A DNA stretch of 64,000 bases from Saprospiraceae bacterium (GTDB lineage Bacteria > Bacteroidota > Bacteroidia > Chitinophagales > Saprospiraceae): the NCBI GenBank assembly GCA_016714985.1, contig JADKBS010000006.1, forward strand, positions 248,001-312,000, written 5' to 3'. Below, piece by piece: positions 44,001 to 52,346 of this stretch. A program made the translations under genes and the position numbers. Each line of letters opens with the position of its first letter. Position 1 is the stretch's first letter. Under the pieces are notes generated by a model. It saw nothing but the letters and a program-made list of their open reading frames with translations. It had not been told where the DNA came from and searched no databases.

Positions 44001-46029
44001 AAATGCCTCCTCAGGTGGCTGGAACCAATCTCATTTTTACCAAATTAAAGAAAATGAGTTCATTGATATGGAGTTGAAAACGCATGAAAACTTGAAGTTC
44101 ATTGACAATTTTAAGGATGTTTTTATTCGAAATGCTGTCAATAGTGTCAACAATATGGAACTTCAAATCAATAATGCATTTAGGGGGCGAATGTATGGAA
44201 CGCCTTCGGGCATGTATGTGACCGTATTTGACTCATTAAGTACGAATGAATGGGTGAACCTACAACCTTCGCAATATGGACTTATAAATCCCAATAACCA
44301 CAATGTGCCAATGTACTTGTTTTCAACACAGGATTTGGCAAATAGGACTCAACTCATTCAGTTCCTCAGAGAGGTTGTACCAAGCAAAAACTATGTGCTG
44401 GTCTTTACAAACCAATTGTCTTTGACGAGCAATTATAAGCCACAAGAATGGCAAAACGATACGATAGCACTGGGAACAGATTTGTTCCAAGTGCTCGAAG
44501 AGCAGGGGGCAACCCTCCTTCGCAATACCTTGAATACTGGGCCGTTACCTTATGTGTTTGCCTATCAGAAAGATGTGGGGCCTATCAAAGAAGCCCTTGC
44601 CGATAGCCTCACTCAAGTTCTTAGGGTGAATTTTTCCTTGCCAGGTTATTGGGACAGGGGATATATTACCTCTGTCCCGGTCGGCCCAGTCAAGCAATGG
44701 GAAAAACTCATTTGGGAGATCGAACCTGCCATAAACCCAACACCTGATACTTTTTCTGTTGATGTGCTTGCATTTGATCCCAATACTTTGATGGATAGTG
44801 TAATCATTGGTGGTTTGGCTCCAGGAGAGCATGATTTAAGTGGCTTGAATGCACAGACTTTCCCCTATCTCAAATTGCGGTTCAACTCTGAAGACTCCTT
44901 GGATAGGACATCTGCTCAACTTGACCATTGGAGGATAATATTTAAAGGACTGCCCGATTTTGCGTTGAACCCGAGCAGCGGATTTGTTTTTTTAAGTGAT
45001 TCCTTGCAGCAAGGGGAACAGTTCCGATTTAAGTGCCTCGTGGAGAACCTCTCAGATTTTGAAGGCGCTGATAGCCTTTGGGTGAAGTACTCTTTGAAGA
45101 GTGAATCCAACAACGAAAATGTAATAATTGAAAAAGAACGCCCAATGGCAGCCCACGATACATTGACCACTGAACTGAACCTGGCCGATGCCGAATTTAG
45201 CGGCCGCTATGTTTTTATGGTGGAGTTAAATCCAGCCGACAAGCAGTTGGAAACAACAAGGGTCAATAATGTGCTAACATCAACTGTTGAATTCAAGGGA
45301 GACCAGAGAAATCCCCTACTTGATGTCACTTTTGACGGCATAAGGATTTTGGATGGGGACTTGGTGTCCGCTAGACCGAAAATTCTTATCAGCCTGAAGG
45401 ATGAAAACCCCTTCCTCCCGCTCAATGATACTTCGCTTTTCAGGTTGTCCTTGCTATATCCCGACAGTATTGAGCCAATTAGGCGAGTATATTTCAACGA
45501 CCCAAACCTCCGCTTTCATCCAGCCTTGAGCACGAATGAAAATAAAGCCACCATTGAATTGAGCCCCAGTTTCGCCCTTGATGGCGACCATGAATTGATT
45601 GTGCAGGCGAAGGATATTTCAGGCAACCTGTCTGGTCAGTTCGATTACAAGATCGGCTTCAAAATCATTACAAAATCTTCTGTATCAAATTTCTTGAACT
45701 ATCCCAACCCATTCACGACAAGCACCCGATTCGTTTATACCATGACCGGTACGGAGCCTCCTGCAAGGTACAAAATCCAGATTATGACCACGAGTGGTCG
45801 TGTTGTTCGGGAGATAACCCAAGATGAACTTGGTCCCTTGCGAGTAGGAACACACCAGACCGACTTTGCATGGGATGGTACGGACGAGTTTGGGGACAGG
45901 TTGGCCAAAGGTGTTTATCTCTACCGGATGTCGGTTCAGGATGCCACAGGCAAGGATTGGGATGCATTTGACACAAGTGCAGATAAATATTTCAACAAAG
46001 GTTTTGGGAAGATGGTGCTATTGAGGTAG
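41035..46029 (+). CDS. PorU2-like C25 cysteine peptidase / type IX secretion system sortase-type protein
   Basis: From ATG 41035 (MKNLFVLAVLFFAIGKMEAQ, a signal peptide) the protein has about 1664 residues. It carries N-terminal beta-rich domains, then a gingipain-like C25 peptidase domain (about 455-760) with YFIIGKGREYPSY, the catalytic His in SFFGHSAVGTF (H633) and the catalytic Cys in LGCYSGNIHS (C663). Long CARDB-like and Ig-like repeats follow, and a C-terminal FlgD-like or sorting-type domain (from about 1552, FLNYPNPFTTSTRF). PorU itself is about 1100 residues and cleaves sorting domains; this longer form matches what is called PorU2. A surface-exported peptidase substrate of the system is the alternative. 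Confidence 0.82.
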   Translation: MKNLFVLAVLFFAIGKMEAQYIVNGTDTLFGNEWIKFDQSYFKIKVAQDGLYRLVGQTLADAGIPIGQVSGSQFQLWHNGQEEPIYTSTNGAFGSADFIDFYGQKNTSELDRFLFSNPDSMMMNPLYSMFTDTSAYFLTWVPTTTNLRFANTTNNLANLPTPDAYYMEDIVVNYSNKAFKEATPDNISLSDFTLSEGFSLDYLLTSNHLLTPTAIFNGNIGAKLQLRFSGKYIQHTHEVSLNDQVVHTANYFGYQVQNPSIDLSNAQLSGNMTVKISSPNAGNDFHRVSNIILTYPRLFDFEQKTSHTFKVAPSSSVRYLEIANFNSSGGQAILYDLNNRLRIEGTVEGGLVKLALPPSALEPKLVLVNTASGIVNIPALSDVNFINYGELDHDFIIVTSKRLLDDGNGNNHVQEYANFRASSAGGNFNPIVVNIEELYDQFSWGIEWHPFAVRNFGHFAKKNWNSTKYYFIIGKGREYPSYRSSANLSSALNSGFFVPTYSFPGSDNLLLAGTDRYTPIIPIGRLAALKPKDVSTYLKKVKEFESNSMLPQDIAARAWMKNVLHMGGGLTQGEQSSIKSGLLQMEEIIEGPSFGAEVKSFYKSSTDPIQVSQTDQIFDYINNGTSIISFFGHSAVGTFDFSIDNPDNFNNKGKYPLLISLGCYSGNIHSPSQGIGERFCLFEDKAAIAFAATSGQGYIGALNNFASKLYQALGGSHYGKGIGDAMQSVILGSNSVDFGLNLIRQQFNLHGDPSLAFGAAPGPDYLVDGSTFRLSPERLNTQIANFEAKFEIVNLGMAVADSLVVKVSRELPDGSVILISEELVAAPSNRSEYLVSIPLLGKLAHGFNKLFVTVDDGNRIAELPGPQAEQNNELFSEGTLGHTFYISDNGVACIYPNDFAIVGNPDVELSASTLEPLTPERTYVFQMDTTSNFNSPLFIEHKIMQAGGVLKWNPATNLQHEMVYYWRISPDSISPQDGYAWDNSSFVYLNASSGGWNQSHFYQIKENEFIDMELKTHENLKFIDNFKDVFIRNAVNSVNNMELQINNAFRGRMYGTPSGMYVTVFDSLSTNEWVNLQPSQYGLINPNNHNVPMYLFSTQDLANRTQLIQFLREVVPSKNYVLVFTNQLSLTSNYKPQEWQNDTIALGTDLFQVLEEQGATLLRNTLNTGPLPYVFAYQKDVGPIKEALADSLTQVLRVNFSLPGYWDRGYITSVPVGPVKQWEKLIWEIEPAINPTPDTFSVDVLAFDPNTLMDSVIIGGLAPGEHDLSGLNAQTFPYLKLRFNSEDSLDRTSAQLDHWRIIFKGLPDFALNPSSGFVFLSDSLQQGEQFRFKCLVENLSDFEGADSLWVKYSLKSESNNENVIIEKERPMAAHDTLTTELNLADAEFSGRYVFMVELNPADKQLETTRVNNVLTSTVEFKGDQRNPLLDVTFDGIRILDGDLVSARPKILISLKDENPFLPLNDTSLFRLSLLYPDSIEPIRRVYFNDPNLRFHPALSTNENKATIELSPSFALDGDHELIVQAKDISGNLSGQFDYKIGFKIITKSSVSNFLNYPNPFTTSTRFVYTMTGTEPPARYKIQIMTTSGRVVREITQDELGPLRVGTHQTDFAWDGTDEFGDRLAKGVYLYRMSVQDATGKDWDAFDTSADKYFNKGFGKMVLLR

Positions 46030-46083
46030 CTCACAGATTTTATGGCGATGTAAAGGTGGCTTTTAAAACAGCCTACCGTTTTA

Positions 46084-46848
46084 TCATAATGCTACATAAG
46101 TCCCTGCATTCGAACAAAGTTGCTGGTAAAAATTAACAGCCTGATTGATTGGGCCATCCTGAACGATTTTACTGTCATGGAGAACAATACCCCGTTGACA
46201 AATCGCCTGCATAGCCTCTAAATTATGGCTAACAAATATGATGGTTTTGCCTTGTTTTGCAGCCTGCTCTACGGTTGCCATACAATTTCGCTGAAAATCA
46301 ATATCGCCAACTGCAAGCACCTCGTCCAAGAGAAGGATATCGGGATTAAGGTGGGTTGAAATTGCAAAGGCAAGCCTCAACTGCATTCCATCGGAAAACT
46401 GCTTGAGTGGGGTATCCAAAAATTTTTCTACGCCTGCCGAACGAATAATACTGTCGAATTTGGCCCTGATTTCCTGGCGCTTCATGCCCAAAATGGCGGC
46501 ATTGAGCCAGATATTTTCCCTGCCAGATAGTTCGGGGTGGAAGCCGGCCCCAACCTCAAGCATGCCCACCAACTTCCCACGAACCGTTGCCGAACCAGTA
46601 GTAGGTCGGGTAATTCTACCCAAAATCTTAAGCAGGGTGCTTTTCCCTGCGCCGTTTTTCCCCAATATGCCAACAACTTCACCTGAATTGATGGTCAAAT
46701 TTATCTCCTTCAATGCCCAAAACACTTCTTCTGATTGGCGATTTGAAAATAGCCTGAAGAGATGCTCTCTCAGGTTTGTCGCAGTCACGCCTTGGTGGGC
46801 AAGCCTATATGCCTTGCTTAAAGCCTTGATTTCTATAGCTGCTTTCAT
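46084..46848 (-). CDS. Polysaccharide ABC exporter, ATP-binding subunit (Wzt/TagH type)
   Basis: The 254-residue ATPase has Walker A GKNGAGKST (63-71), the polysaccharide-type block VGMLEVGAGFHPELSGRENI, the signature QFSDGMQLRLAF and Walker B ILLLDEVLAVGD. It ends after the ATPase domain, so it lacks the C-terminal carbohydrate-binding domain that some Wzt proteins use to recognise the finished chain. It overlaps the permease gene by 4 bp (ATGA). With the permease it exports O-antigen, teichoic-acid-like or capsule chains made on the cytoplasmic side. Confidence 0.94.
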   Translation of the reverse strand: MKAAIEIKALSKAYRLAHQGVTATNLREHLFRLFSNRQSEEVFWALKEINLTINSGEVVGILGKNGAGKSTLLKILGRITRPTTGSATVRGKLVGMLEVGAGFHPELSGRENIWLNAAILGMKRQEIRAKFDSIIRSAGVEKFLDTPLKQFSDGMQLRLAFAISTHLNPDILLLDEVLAVGDIDFQRNCMATVEQAAKQGKTIIFVSHNLEAMQAICQRGIVLHDSKIVQDGPINQAVNFYQQLCSNAGTYVAL

Positions 46849-47696
46849 ATCAAATCGGCAAGATGAGATTCAAGTTTTCTAAAAAAATACAGCCCCACAA
46901 CACAAGTGAAGGCTGTAGTCAAACTGCTCCTTCCAACGATTAACCAATCTACTGGAATCCCTGAAAATGCAGACCTCATCATAATCACTGGTCCTGTTAT
47001 TGGGTTGAAATCAAGGAACTTTACCCAATCTGCGTCACCCAGCGTTGAGGTCGGGTAGATGATTGGGCTTGCGAACAGCATGGTCTGCATCAGGAACGGG
47101 ATTAAATATTGAAAATCCTTGAAACGGACATGGAAGCTGGCCAACAAGGTGCCCAGGCCTGCGGATGCTAAACTGCAAAGAACGATAGAAAGCAGTGCAA
47201 TTACGATGAAATGCCCCCAATCTGCAGGTAATCCATAGAAAACGGCCAATCCTATCAGCAAGGCGAAAGCAGAAATAAAATCAAAGGCGGCAATTCCAAC
47301 GGCAGAAATTGGAATGACCAATCGTGGAAAGTATATCTTGCGAATGATGTGGGCGTTCGCATACAGGCCCGTAGCGGCATGGACTACCCCAGTGTTGAAA
47401 TAATGCCAAAGTGACAAGCCTGCAAAGGCAAAAACAGGGTATGGCAGCCCATTTGGGCTGATTTTGATGCCCCTTGAGAAAATAAGGGTGAACAATCCAA
47501 CAAAAAACAAGGGCTGCAAAACTGCCCACGCCACTCCCAGTACGGCGTGCTTGTATCGTACTCGAACCCCACGCCATGTGTAGAAGTATAGTAGTTCCCG
47601 AGCTCCCCATAAATCTCGAAATCCAAACGAAATCCTATCTTTCGGCCTGATTTCGTATTCAACTACGACATCGTCAACCGCATTTTTGATTTCCAT
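46845..47696 (-). CDS. Polysaccharide ABC exporter, permease subunit (Wzm type)
   Basis: The 283-residue ABC-2 permease starts at ATG 47696 (MEIKNAVDDVVVEYEIRP). It has the typical cytoplasmic N-terminus (LWGARELLYFYTWRGVRVRYK), followed by six membrane segments, including LGVAWAVLQPLFFVGLFTLI, and the C-terminal VIMMRSAFSGIPVDWLIVG. The start codon shares two bases with the start codon of the divergent glycosyltransferase (ATG at 47695), so no intergenic space exists and the promoter must lie within that neighbour. Confidence 0.93.
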   Translation of the reverse strand: MEIKNAVDDVVVEYEIRPKDRISFGFRDLWGARELLYFYTWRGVRVRYKHAVLGVAWAVLQPLFFVGLFTLIFSRGIKISPNGLPYPVFAFAGLSLWHYFNTGVVHAATGLYANAHIIRKIYFPRLVIPISAVGIAAFDFISAFALLIGLAVFYGLPADWGHFIVIALLSIVLCSLASAGLGTLLASFHVRFKDFQYLIPFLMQTMLFASPIIYPTSTLGDADWVKFLDFNPITGPVIMMRSAFSGIPVDWLIVGRSSLTTAFTCVVGLYFFRKLESHLADLI

Positions 47697-48843
47697 GAAA
47701 ATTCTTTTCTGTGCAAATATTTTTGAAAGTGGTGTGGTCGGTCCCGCCCGCCTTGCCGAGAATTTGTTGAAAATCAACGACCTGCGCAAGGGAGAACACC
47801 AAGTCTTTATTCTGACTGCCGATGCTGAGCAAAGCAGCCCTTTTGTTTTCAAATTTCACTACAAGTGCCCAAAATTAGTCAGAATACTTGATTTCCTGTT
47901 TCTGGGTTTTGCCTATTGGAGAGGGATTGAAAAGCTTCGCAAGTCCAATCAGTTTGATGTGGTACTATTTGGCAACGCAATCTATTCCTTGGTACCCAGT
48001 TTGCTTGGAGTTGGCATGCCAGTAGTTGGAATGGTCAATGATGACCACGTCGCTGTGGTCACTTTCCGAAATTTTTACAAGGTTCCTGGTGGAAGGGGAC
48101 TCCTTTTTGTGAAAATAGTTGAAAGAATAGCTGTTAAGAAGCTTCGAACAGTACTCACCTGTTCCGATTATTTGAAGCGATTCATAGTAGCCCAGTACGG
48201 TATTCAATCGGCCAAAGTTCAGCGGCTTTACCAGGGAATAAACGATGAAGGTATTGAGTTTCAACCGCTTCGCCTTAAGGCATTGCCCGATGTAAAAATA
48301 GTTTTTATCAAGCACAGGCATGACATAGGCCGGCTGTCGGACCTGCTGACAGCTTTGGAATTGTTGAAAGAGTTTCGCTTCCATTTTACCATCATCGGGC
48401 CTCCAAATTCAACACGGGTCAGCTTGGAAGAACGCACAAAAAACACCAGAAACATTAAATTGAACTTTCTCGGCCCAGCACTGCAAAGCGTGGTTCACCA
48501 ACAACTGCATGTAAACGATTTGCTTTGCATACCTTCCTCTATTGAAGCATTGGGCTTGGCCAATGTAGAAGGGATGGCCCATGGCATTCAGATAGTCAGC
48601 ACAAAGGTTGGAGGAATACCAGAGGTGCTGGACGGTGGCGAGGCTGGTTGGCTCTGCGAACCTTGCGACCCCGTCTCACTCGCAAATGCTATTCGATGCT
48701 GCCTTACGGCAACTCCTGAAACCCGGGCCAATATCAGTGAAAGGGCATTTGCTCATTTCAAAGCAAATTTTAGGGCTAAAACCATGCTCGACAATTTGCT
48801 GCAAATATTGACCACTGCCATCCATGAACACCATGCCAGATAG
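47695..48843 (+). CDS. Family 4-type glycosyltransferase
   Basis: With ATG 47695 (MKILFCANIFESGVVGPAR) the protein has 382 residues. It has the two-lobed GT-B pattern: N-terminal GVVGPARLAENLLKIND, a linker with LTCSDYLKRFIVAQYGI, and the C-terminal donor-binding part with LCIPSSIEALGLANVEGMAHG (EX7E-like) and STKVGGIPEVLDGGEAG. Sugar and acceptor are unknown. It is the first gene of a three-gene plus-strand unit: its end overlaps the C5-epimerase-like gene by 20 bp. Confidence 0.88.
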   Translation: MKILFCANIFESGVVGPARLAENLLKINDLRKGEHQVFILTADAEQSSPFVFKFHYKCPKLVRILDFLFLGFAYWRGIEKLRKSNQFDVVLFGNAIYSLVPSLLGVGMPVVGMVNDDHVAVVTFRNFYKVPGGRGLLFVKIVERIAVKKLRTVLTCSDYLKRFIVAQYGIQSAKVQRLYQGINDEGIEFQPLRLKALPDVKIVFIKHRHDIGRLSDLLTALELLKEFRFHFTIIGPPNSTRVSLEERTKNTRNIKLNFLGPALQSVVHQQLHVNDLLCIPSSIEALGLANVEGMAHGIQIVSTKVGGIPEVLDGGEAGWLCEPCDPVSLANAIRCCLTATPETRANISERAFAHFKANFRAKTMLDNLLQILTTAIHEHHAR

Positions 48844-49879
48844 GAGCTTAAAATATTATGCGAAGACCTTGTGGCTCAAGTCCATTGCAAAGGGCAGCTT
48901 TTTGCTGGATAAAATGGGCATGTTGGAAAATATGAAACAACGGAGCAAAGAAGAAATTGGGATTTGGTTAAAAATGGCGGGCAAAGACCCTGCCTATATG
49001 CCTCAGTATTTGGCTTATGGATTTATTCATGATAAAGTTGAATTGGAAAGGTTACTTCAATTCGACGACAAGGGCATTCCGCTTGGATGGGTACATGCTA
49101 CGCTTACATCACATAACCCATTGATGGTGAGCTATTTTGCATTGGTCTGTTGGAACGACTTCATTCAGTTAGATGCTGAAACAAGCAAAAACAGGTTCCT
49201 TGAAATGGCAAATTTTTTATCAGAAATGGGTAATTTGGATGAAAAAGGATTCTGGCTGCCCTATTTTCAATCTGTGCCAAAGTTTGGCCTAAATTCCCCT
49301 TGGTATTCAGGCTTGGCACATGCTGTCGCAATGGCTGTTTTCATACGATCATTTGACCTGACTGGCGATAAGAAATACCAACGCATTGCAACACAACTCT
49401 GCCTGACTTTGACAAGGCCAAAAGCAGAAGGTGGATTTTTTGAAACAATCCATGACGGTGGTAGTTGGATTCAAGAATACCCGACTGATAAAATCAAGCA
49501 GGTTTTGAATGGCCTGCTTTTCTGTTTGATTGGCCTTTACGAGTATCAATTAAAGATAGGCGAAAACCCAAGTACAGGAAAGGTCTTGGCTGACTGCGAG
49601 GCGACCTTGTTCCAACGATTGCCAAATTACTTAGTTGGGCCATATACCCGTTATGCGTTTGGTCGGGCAGCTTTTAGCAATATAGAATACCAAGGGTTGT
49701 TTGTTTTCTTGTTCCTTCATTTGCACCAGCTTTCAGGGAAGCATGCCTATAAAATGCTCGCAGCGCGTTTTAATAAGCATACGGACTGGGAGGCATTTTT
49801 TTCTTTTTATGAAATTTCCGACTACAAGTATCGGGCAGCTACCATAAAGCATACAGTATGTCAAAGAATCAACGAATAA
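48824..49879 (+). CDS. D-glucuronyl C5-epimerase C-terminal-domain protein
   Basis: The 351-residue protein has no signal peptide. Its C-terminal half matches the D-glucuronyl C5-epimerase C-terminal domain: WYSGLAHAVAMAVFIRSF, GGFFETIHDGGSWIQEYP, then a VLNGLLFCLIGLYEY helix of an alpha/alpha barrel. In animals and some bacteria such enzymes convert D-glucuronate to L-iduronate in heparan-like chains. Its place between two glycosyltransferases, with 20- to 22-bp overlaps on both sides, points to a uronic acid in the exported polysaccharide. The family match is convincing; epimerase activity is inference. Confidence 0.8.
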   Translation: MNTMPDRSLKYYAKTLWLKSIAKGSFLLDKMGMLENMKQRSKEEIGIWLKMAGKDPAYMPQYLAYGFIHDKVELERLLQFDDKGIPLGWVHATLTSHNPLMVSYFALVCWNDFIQLDAETSKNRFLEMANFLSEMGNLDEKGFWLPYFQSVPKFGLNSPWYSGLAHAVAMAVFIRSFDLTGDKKYQRIATQLCLTLTRPKAEGGFFETIHDGGSWIQEYPTDKIKQVLNGLLFCLIGLYEYQLKIGENPSTGKVLADCEATLFQRLPNYLVGPYTRYAFGRAAFSNIEYQGLFVFLFLHLHQLSGKHAYKMLAARFNKHTDWEAFFSFYEISDYKYRAATIKHTVCQRINE

Positions 49880-51024
49880 AAGCCCTTTGGCTGGCAAGCT
49901 GGTGGCCCCGCCCCGACCATAAGGTGCTTGGTATATTTACCAAAAGGGATGCAGAGGCAGTAGCCTTATTTTGCGATTTGGTGGTGATTAATGCAATCAT
50001 TCATCCCAATAAGCGATTCATCGTGGAGGAAAGTATTGATGATAAAGGTTACAGGATAATCATTGTCAAATGCCCGGCAAGCAATAATCCAATCTTGGCA
50101 CGAATCAATCTGGCAAGAGGCTTTTTTATGGGCATAAAATGGACAATACAGAAAGGTTTTAAACCCAACGTGATTCATTTGCACATCGTTACCATTGCAG
50201 GAATGGCAGCATATTTTTATAAGCTGAAATATAAATTGCCCCTTTTCCTTTCTGAACACTGGAGCGGCTTCAGTATGCCAACCCCACCAATCGGTTTTTT
50301 TAACAAATGGCTCGGGAAATTGCTTGTTCGGGATTCTAGGGGCGTTTTTGCGGTGACGAAGCCTATGAGGGACAAAATGATTCAAATAGGTTGGCAAGGT
50401 CAATATCTGGTAAATCCAAATGTCGTGGACACTGATTTTTTCACGCTTGGCCCAAAACTATCACCCAGCCCTTTTCGATTTATCCATATTTCAAGCCTCG
50501 ATGAGGAGCATAAAAATATGTCTGGCTTACTTCGGGCCATTCGCCAAGCGGCTTTGCAACAACCAAATTTTACCATGACCATCATTGGTGGGGATGAAGG
50601 TACGGCCCACGTAACGCAATTGGCCCAGTCGTTAGGTTTGGAGGACAAGCTGCGCATTCTTGGGGTTCAGTCGGCTGAGGTTGTTCAACGGGAAATGCAG
50701 GCCAGCCATGCCTTTGTCTTGTTCAGCAACCGGGAGGGGTTGCCCTGTGTGATTCTTGAAGCCATGGCTACGGGTTTGCCGGTCATTTCTTCAAGTGTGC
50801 CAGGGTTGGAAGAATGGGTAACACAGGAAACGGGTATTTTGGTGCCAATAGGGGATGAGGGTGCGCTAACAGCAGCATTATTGAAAATCCTTCAAGGACA
50901 CCAATGCTATGACAAAAACATTATTAGGGAAAAAGTGGTACGGGAGTGCAGCTATCCGGTGGTGGGAAAGCGAATAGCGGAAGCCTACGAAGAGGCAGTG
51001 GCTGCCTGCAGGAATCGCTCGTAA
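49858..51024 (+). CDS. Family 4-type glycosyltransferase
   Basis: The 388-residue GT-B enzyme starts at ATG 49858, 22 bp inside the preceding gene. It shows ALWLASWWPRPDHKVLGIF at the N-terminus, LHIVTIAGMAAYFYKLKYK and LFLSEHWSGF in the first lobe, and the donor-site block NREGLPCVILEAMATGLPV with SSSVPGLEEWVTQETG. Donor and acceptor are unknown. Its last 40 bp overlap the 3' end of the convergent polysaccharide deacetylase gene. Confidence 0.92.
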   Translation: MSKNQRIKALWLASWWPRPDHKVLGIFTKRDAEAVALFCDLVVINAIIHPNKRFIVEESIDDKGYRIIIVKCPASNNPILARINLARGFFMGIKWTIQKGFKPNVIHLHIVTIAGMAAYFYKLKYKLPLFLSEHWSGFSMPTPPIGFFNKWLGKLLVRDSRGVFAVTKPMRDKMIQIGWQGQYLVNPNVVDTDFFTLGPKLSPSPFRFIHISSLDEEHKNMSGLLRAIRQAALQQPNFTMTIIGGDEGTAHVTQLAQSLGLEDKLRILGVQSAEVVQREMQASHAFVLFSNREGLPCVILEAMATGLPVISSSVPGLEEWVTQETGILVPIGDEGALTAALLKILQGHQCYDKNIIREKVVRECSYPVVGKRIAEAYEEAVAACRNRS

Positions 51025-52346
51025 ACTGGCGCAAATGCTTGGTATTCAGGCACATGAAAGGAGGTGTTGTGCCAAAGAAGGGTGAATCTGCCCTTGTATT
51101 TCTTGACAGCTTCAAGTAGGCTAGTGAGGTCTGCCTCCATTTCGGAAGGAGTAGCTTTTTGGTAAACGGCGTAAGTGGTATCCATTGCCGTAAGAGGGGC
51201 CTCTATGAGTTTTAACTGCTTTCTCTCAAAAATATCAAAAACAGGAAAAGGTGTGCATGTGCCACATCTAAACCCTGACTGCTCTGGATAACCAAGTGTA
51301 CTATCCATTTGAAGTCCGTTTTTTTCCCAAAAAAGCCAGGTCTTTCCCACTTCGAACCGAAGGAAATGTTGCCTGCCTTGCGTCACCGCTTGGGGTGAAA
51401 TGGTTCGAAACCGCTTTACTTCCAAGTCAAAAACAGTATTTTCTGTGGCACTTAGATAGCTTGGATGTACGCCAATTATATGGCCCCTGTCATTTATTCT
51501 TTTTAATATTGGTGCAGCTTTGCCTATTTGCTGCTCCATCTTATTGTCGTATTTAGTATTGCCGCCAGCCAAAAAGTAAAAATGAGATTTTATGCCATAA
51601 CTTTCAGAAACATCCATTAAATAATCGTAAGTATCATAAGGGTCAGGGTATTTTTTAAACTTATGGCCCAAAAAGCTTTGGCAACTAAATATGGCAGTTG
51701 TTATGTCCCTGCGTTTTAATATGTCGCCACCCATTTTTTTGAAAAACCCAAACCAATTTAACCACAGATAATGCTGGTCAACATCATGTGTTATTTGCAG
51801 TTCATATTTCTTGGCACTTGGTGGCAACTGTTCTCCCATGTATTCTAAAATATTGCGGAGCAAGGCCGCCATCTCATCAACGATTGGCCTGTGAAGGAAT
51901 CCAAACTTCTTGGCAAGGCTTGCCGAAGCAGGGAACCTGCCATGCAGGTCCCGCACTGTATTTACAGCTTCTTCCCACCTTGTCAAACAGAAGAAAGTGG
52001 CTGCAAAAATATCAATGCCCAATACGGATTGCTTGCCTACAATATTCCAATGGTCATTGCCAAACAACAAAGGAATATCCTGTTCAGCCAAAAAAGGTAT
52101 TGCTTTTTTGTTGGCCAATTTTACATTCCTTGGGATTGCAATATATTGAAAATAAGATTTTTCGATTGGGTATTGGTTGAAGAAATGGTCTTCAACTATA
52201 ATAGAACTGCCATTGTCTAAATAAATCTGAGTGTAGGGTTGATTGACGATTTCTGTTTCAAACTTCAATCCCAGCATGGTCACGAACAGAATTTGGGCTG
52301 CATATAGCCTTTCAGGCAAGTTGTTGCTGGGGAAAAAAATCCTCAT
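50985..52346 (-). CDS. Polysaccharide deacetylase family protein (carbohydrate esterase 4 type)
   Basis: The 453-residue protein has an N-terminal domain of about 180 residues typical of long bacterial members (DUF7033-like), then a NodB-type domain. That domain shows ITHDVDQHYLW (metal Asp), HIIGVHPSYLS (metal His) and, at the end, FTLLWHNTSFH. It probably removes N- or O-acetyl groups from the polysaccharide. No signal peptide is evident. It is the last gene of a six-gene minus-strand operon that starts at wecB and overlaps SGNH by 4 bp; its 3' end overlaps the convergent glycosyltransferase by 40 bp. Confidence 0.9.
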   Translation of the reverse strand: MRIFFPSNNLPERLYAAQILFVTMLGLKFETEIVNQPYTQIYLDNGSSIIVEDHFFNQYPIEKSYFQYIAIPRNVKLANKKAIPFLAEQDIPLLFGNDHWNIVGKQSVLGIDIFAATFFCLTRWEEAVNTVRDLHGRFPASASLAKKFGFLHRPIVDEMAALLRNILEYMGEQLPPSAKKYELQITHDVDQHYLWLNWFGFFKKMGGDILKRRDITTAIFSCQSFLGHKFKKYPDPYDTYDYLMDVSESYGIKSHFYFLAGGNTKYDNKMEQQIGKAAPILKRINDRGHIIGVHPSYLSATENTVFDLEVKRFRTISPQAVTQGRQHFLRFEVGKTWLFWEKNGLQMDSTLGYPEQSGFRCGTCTPFPVFDIFERKQLKLIEAPLTAMDTTYAVYQKATPSEMEADLTSLLEAVKKYKGRFTLLWHNTSFHVPEYQAFAPVYERFLQAATASS

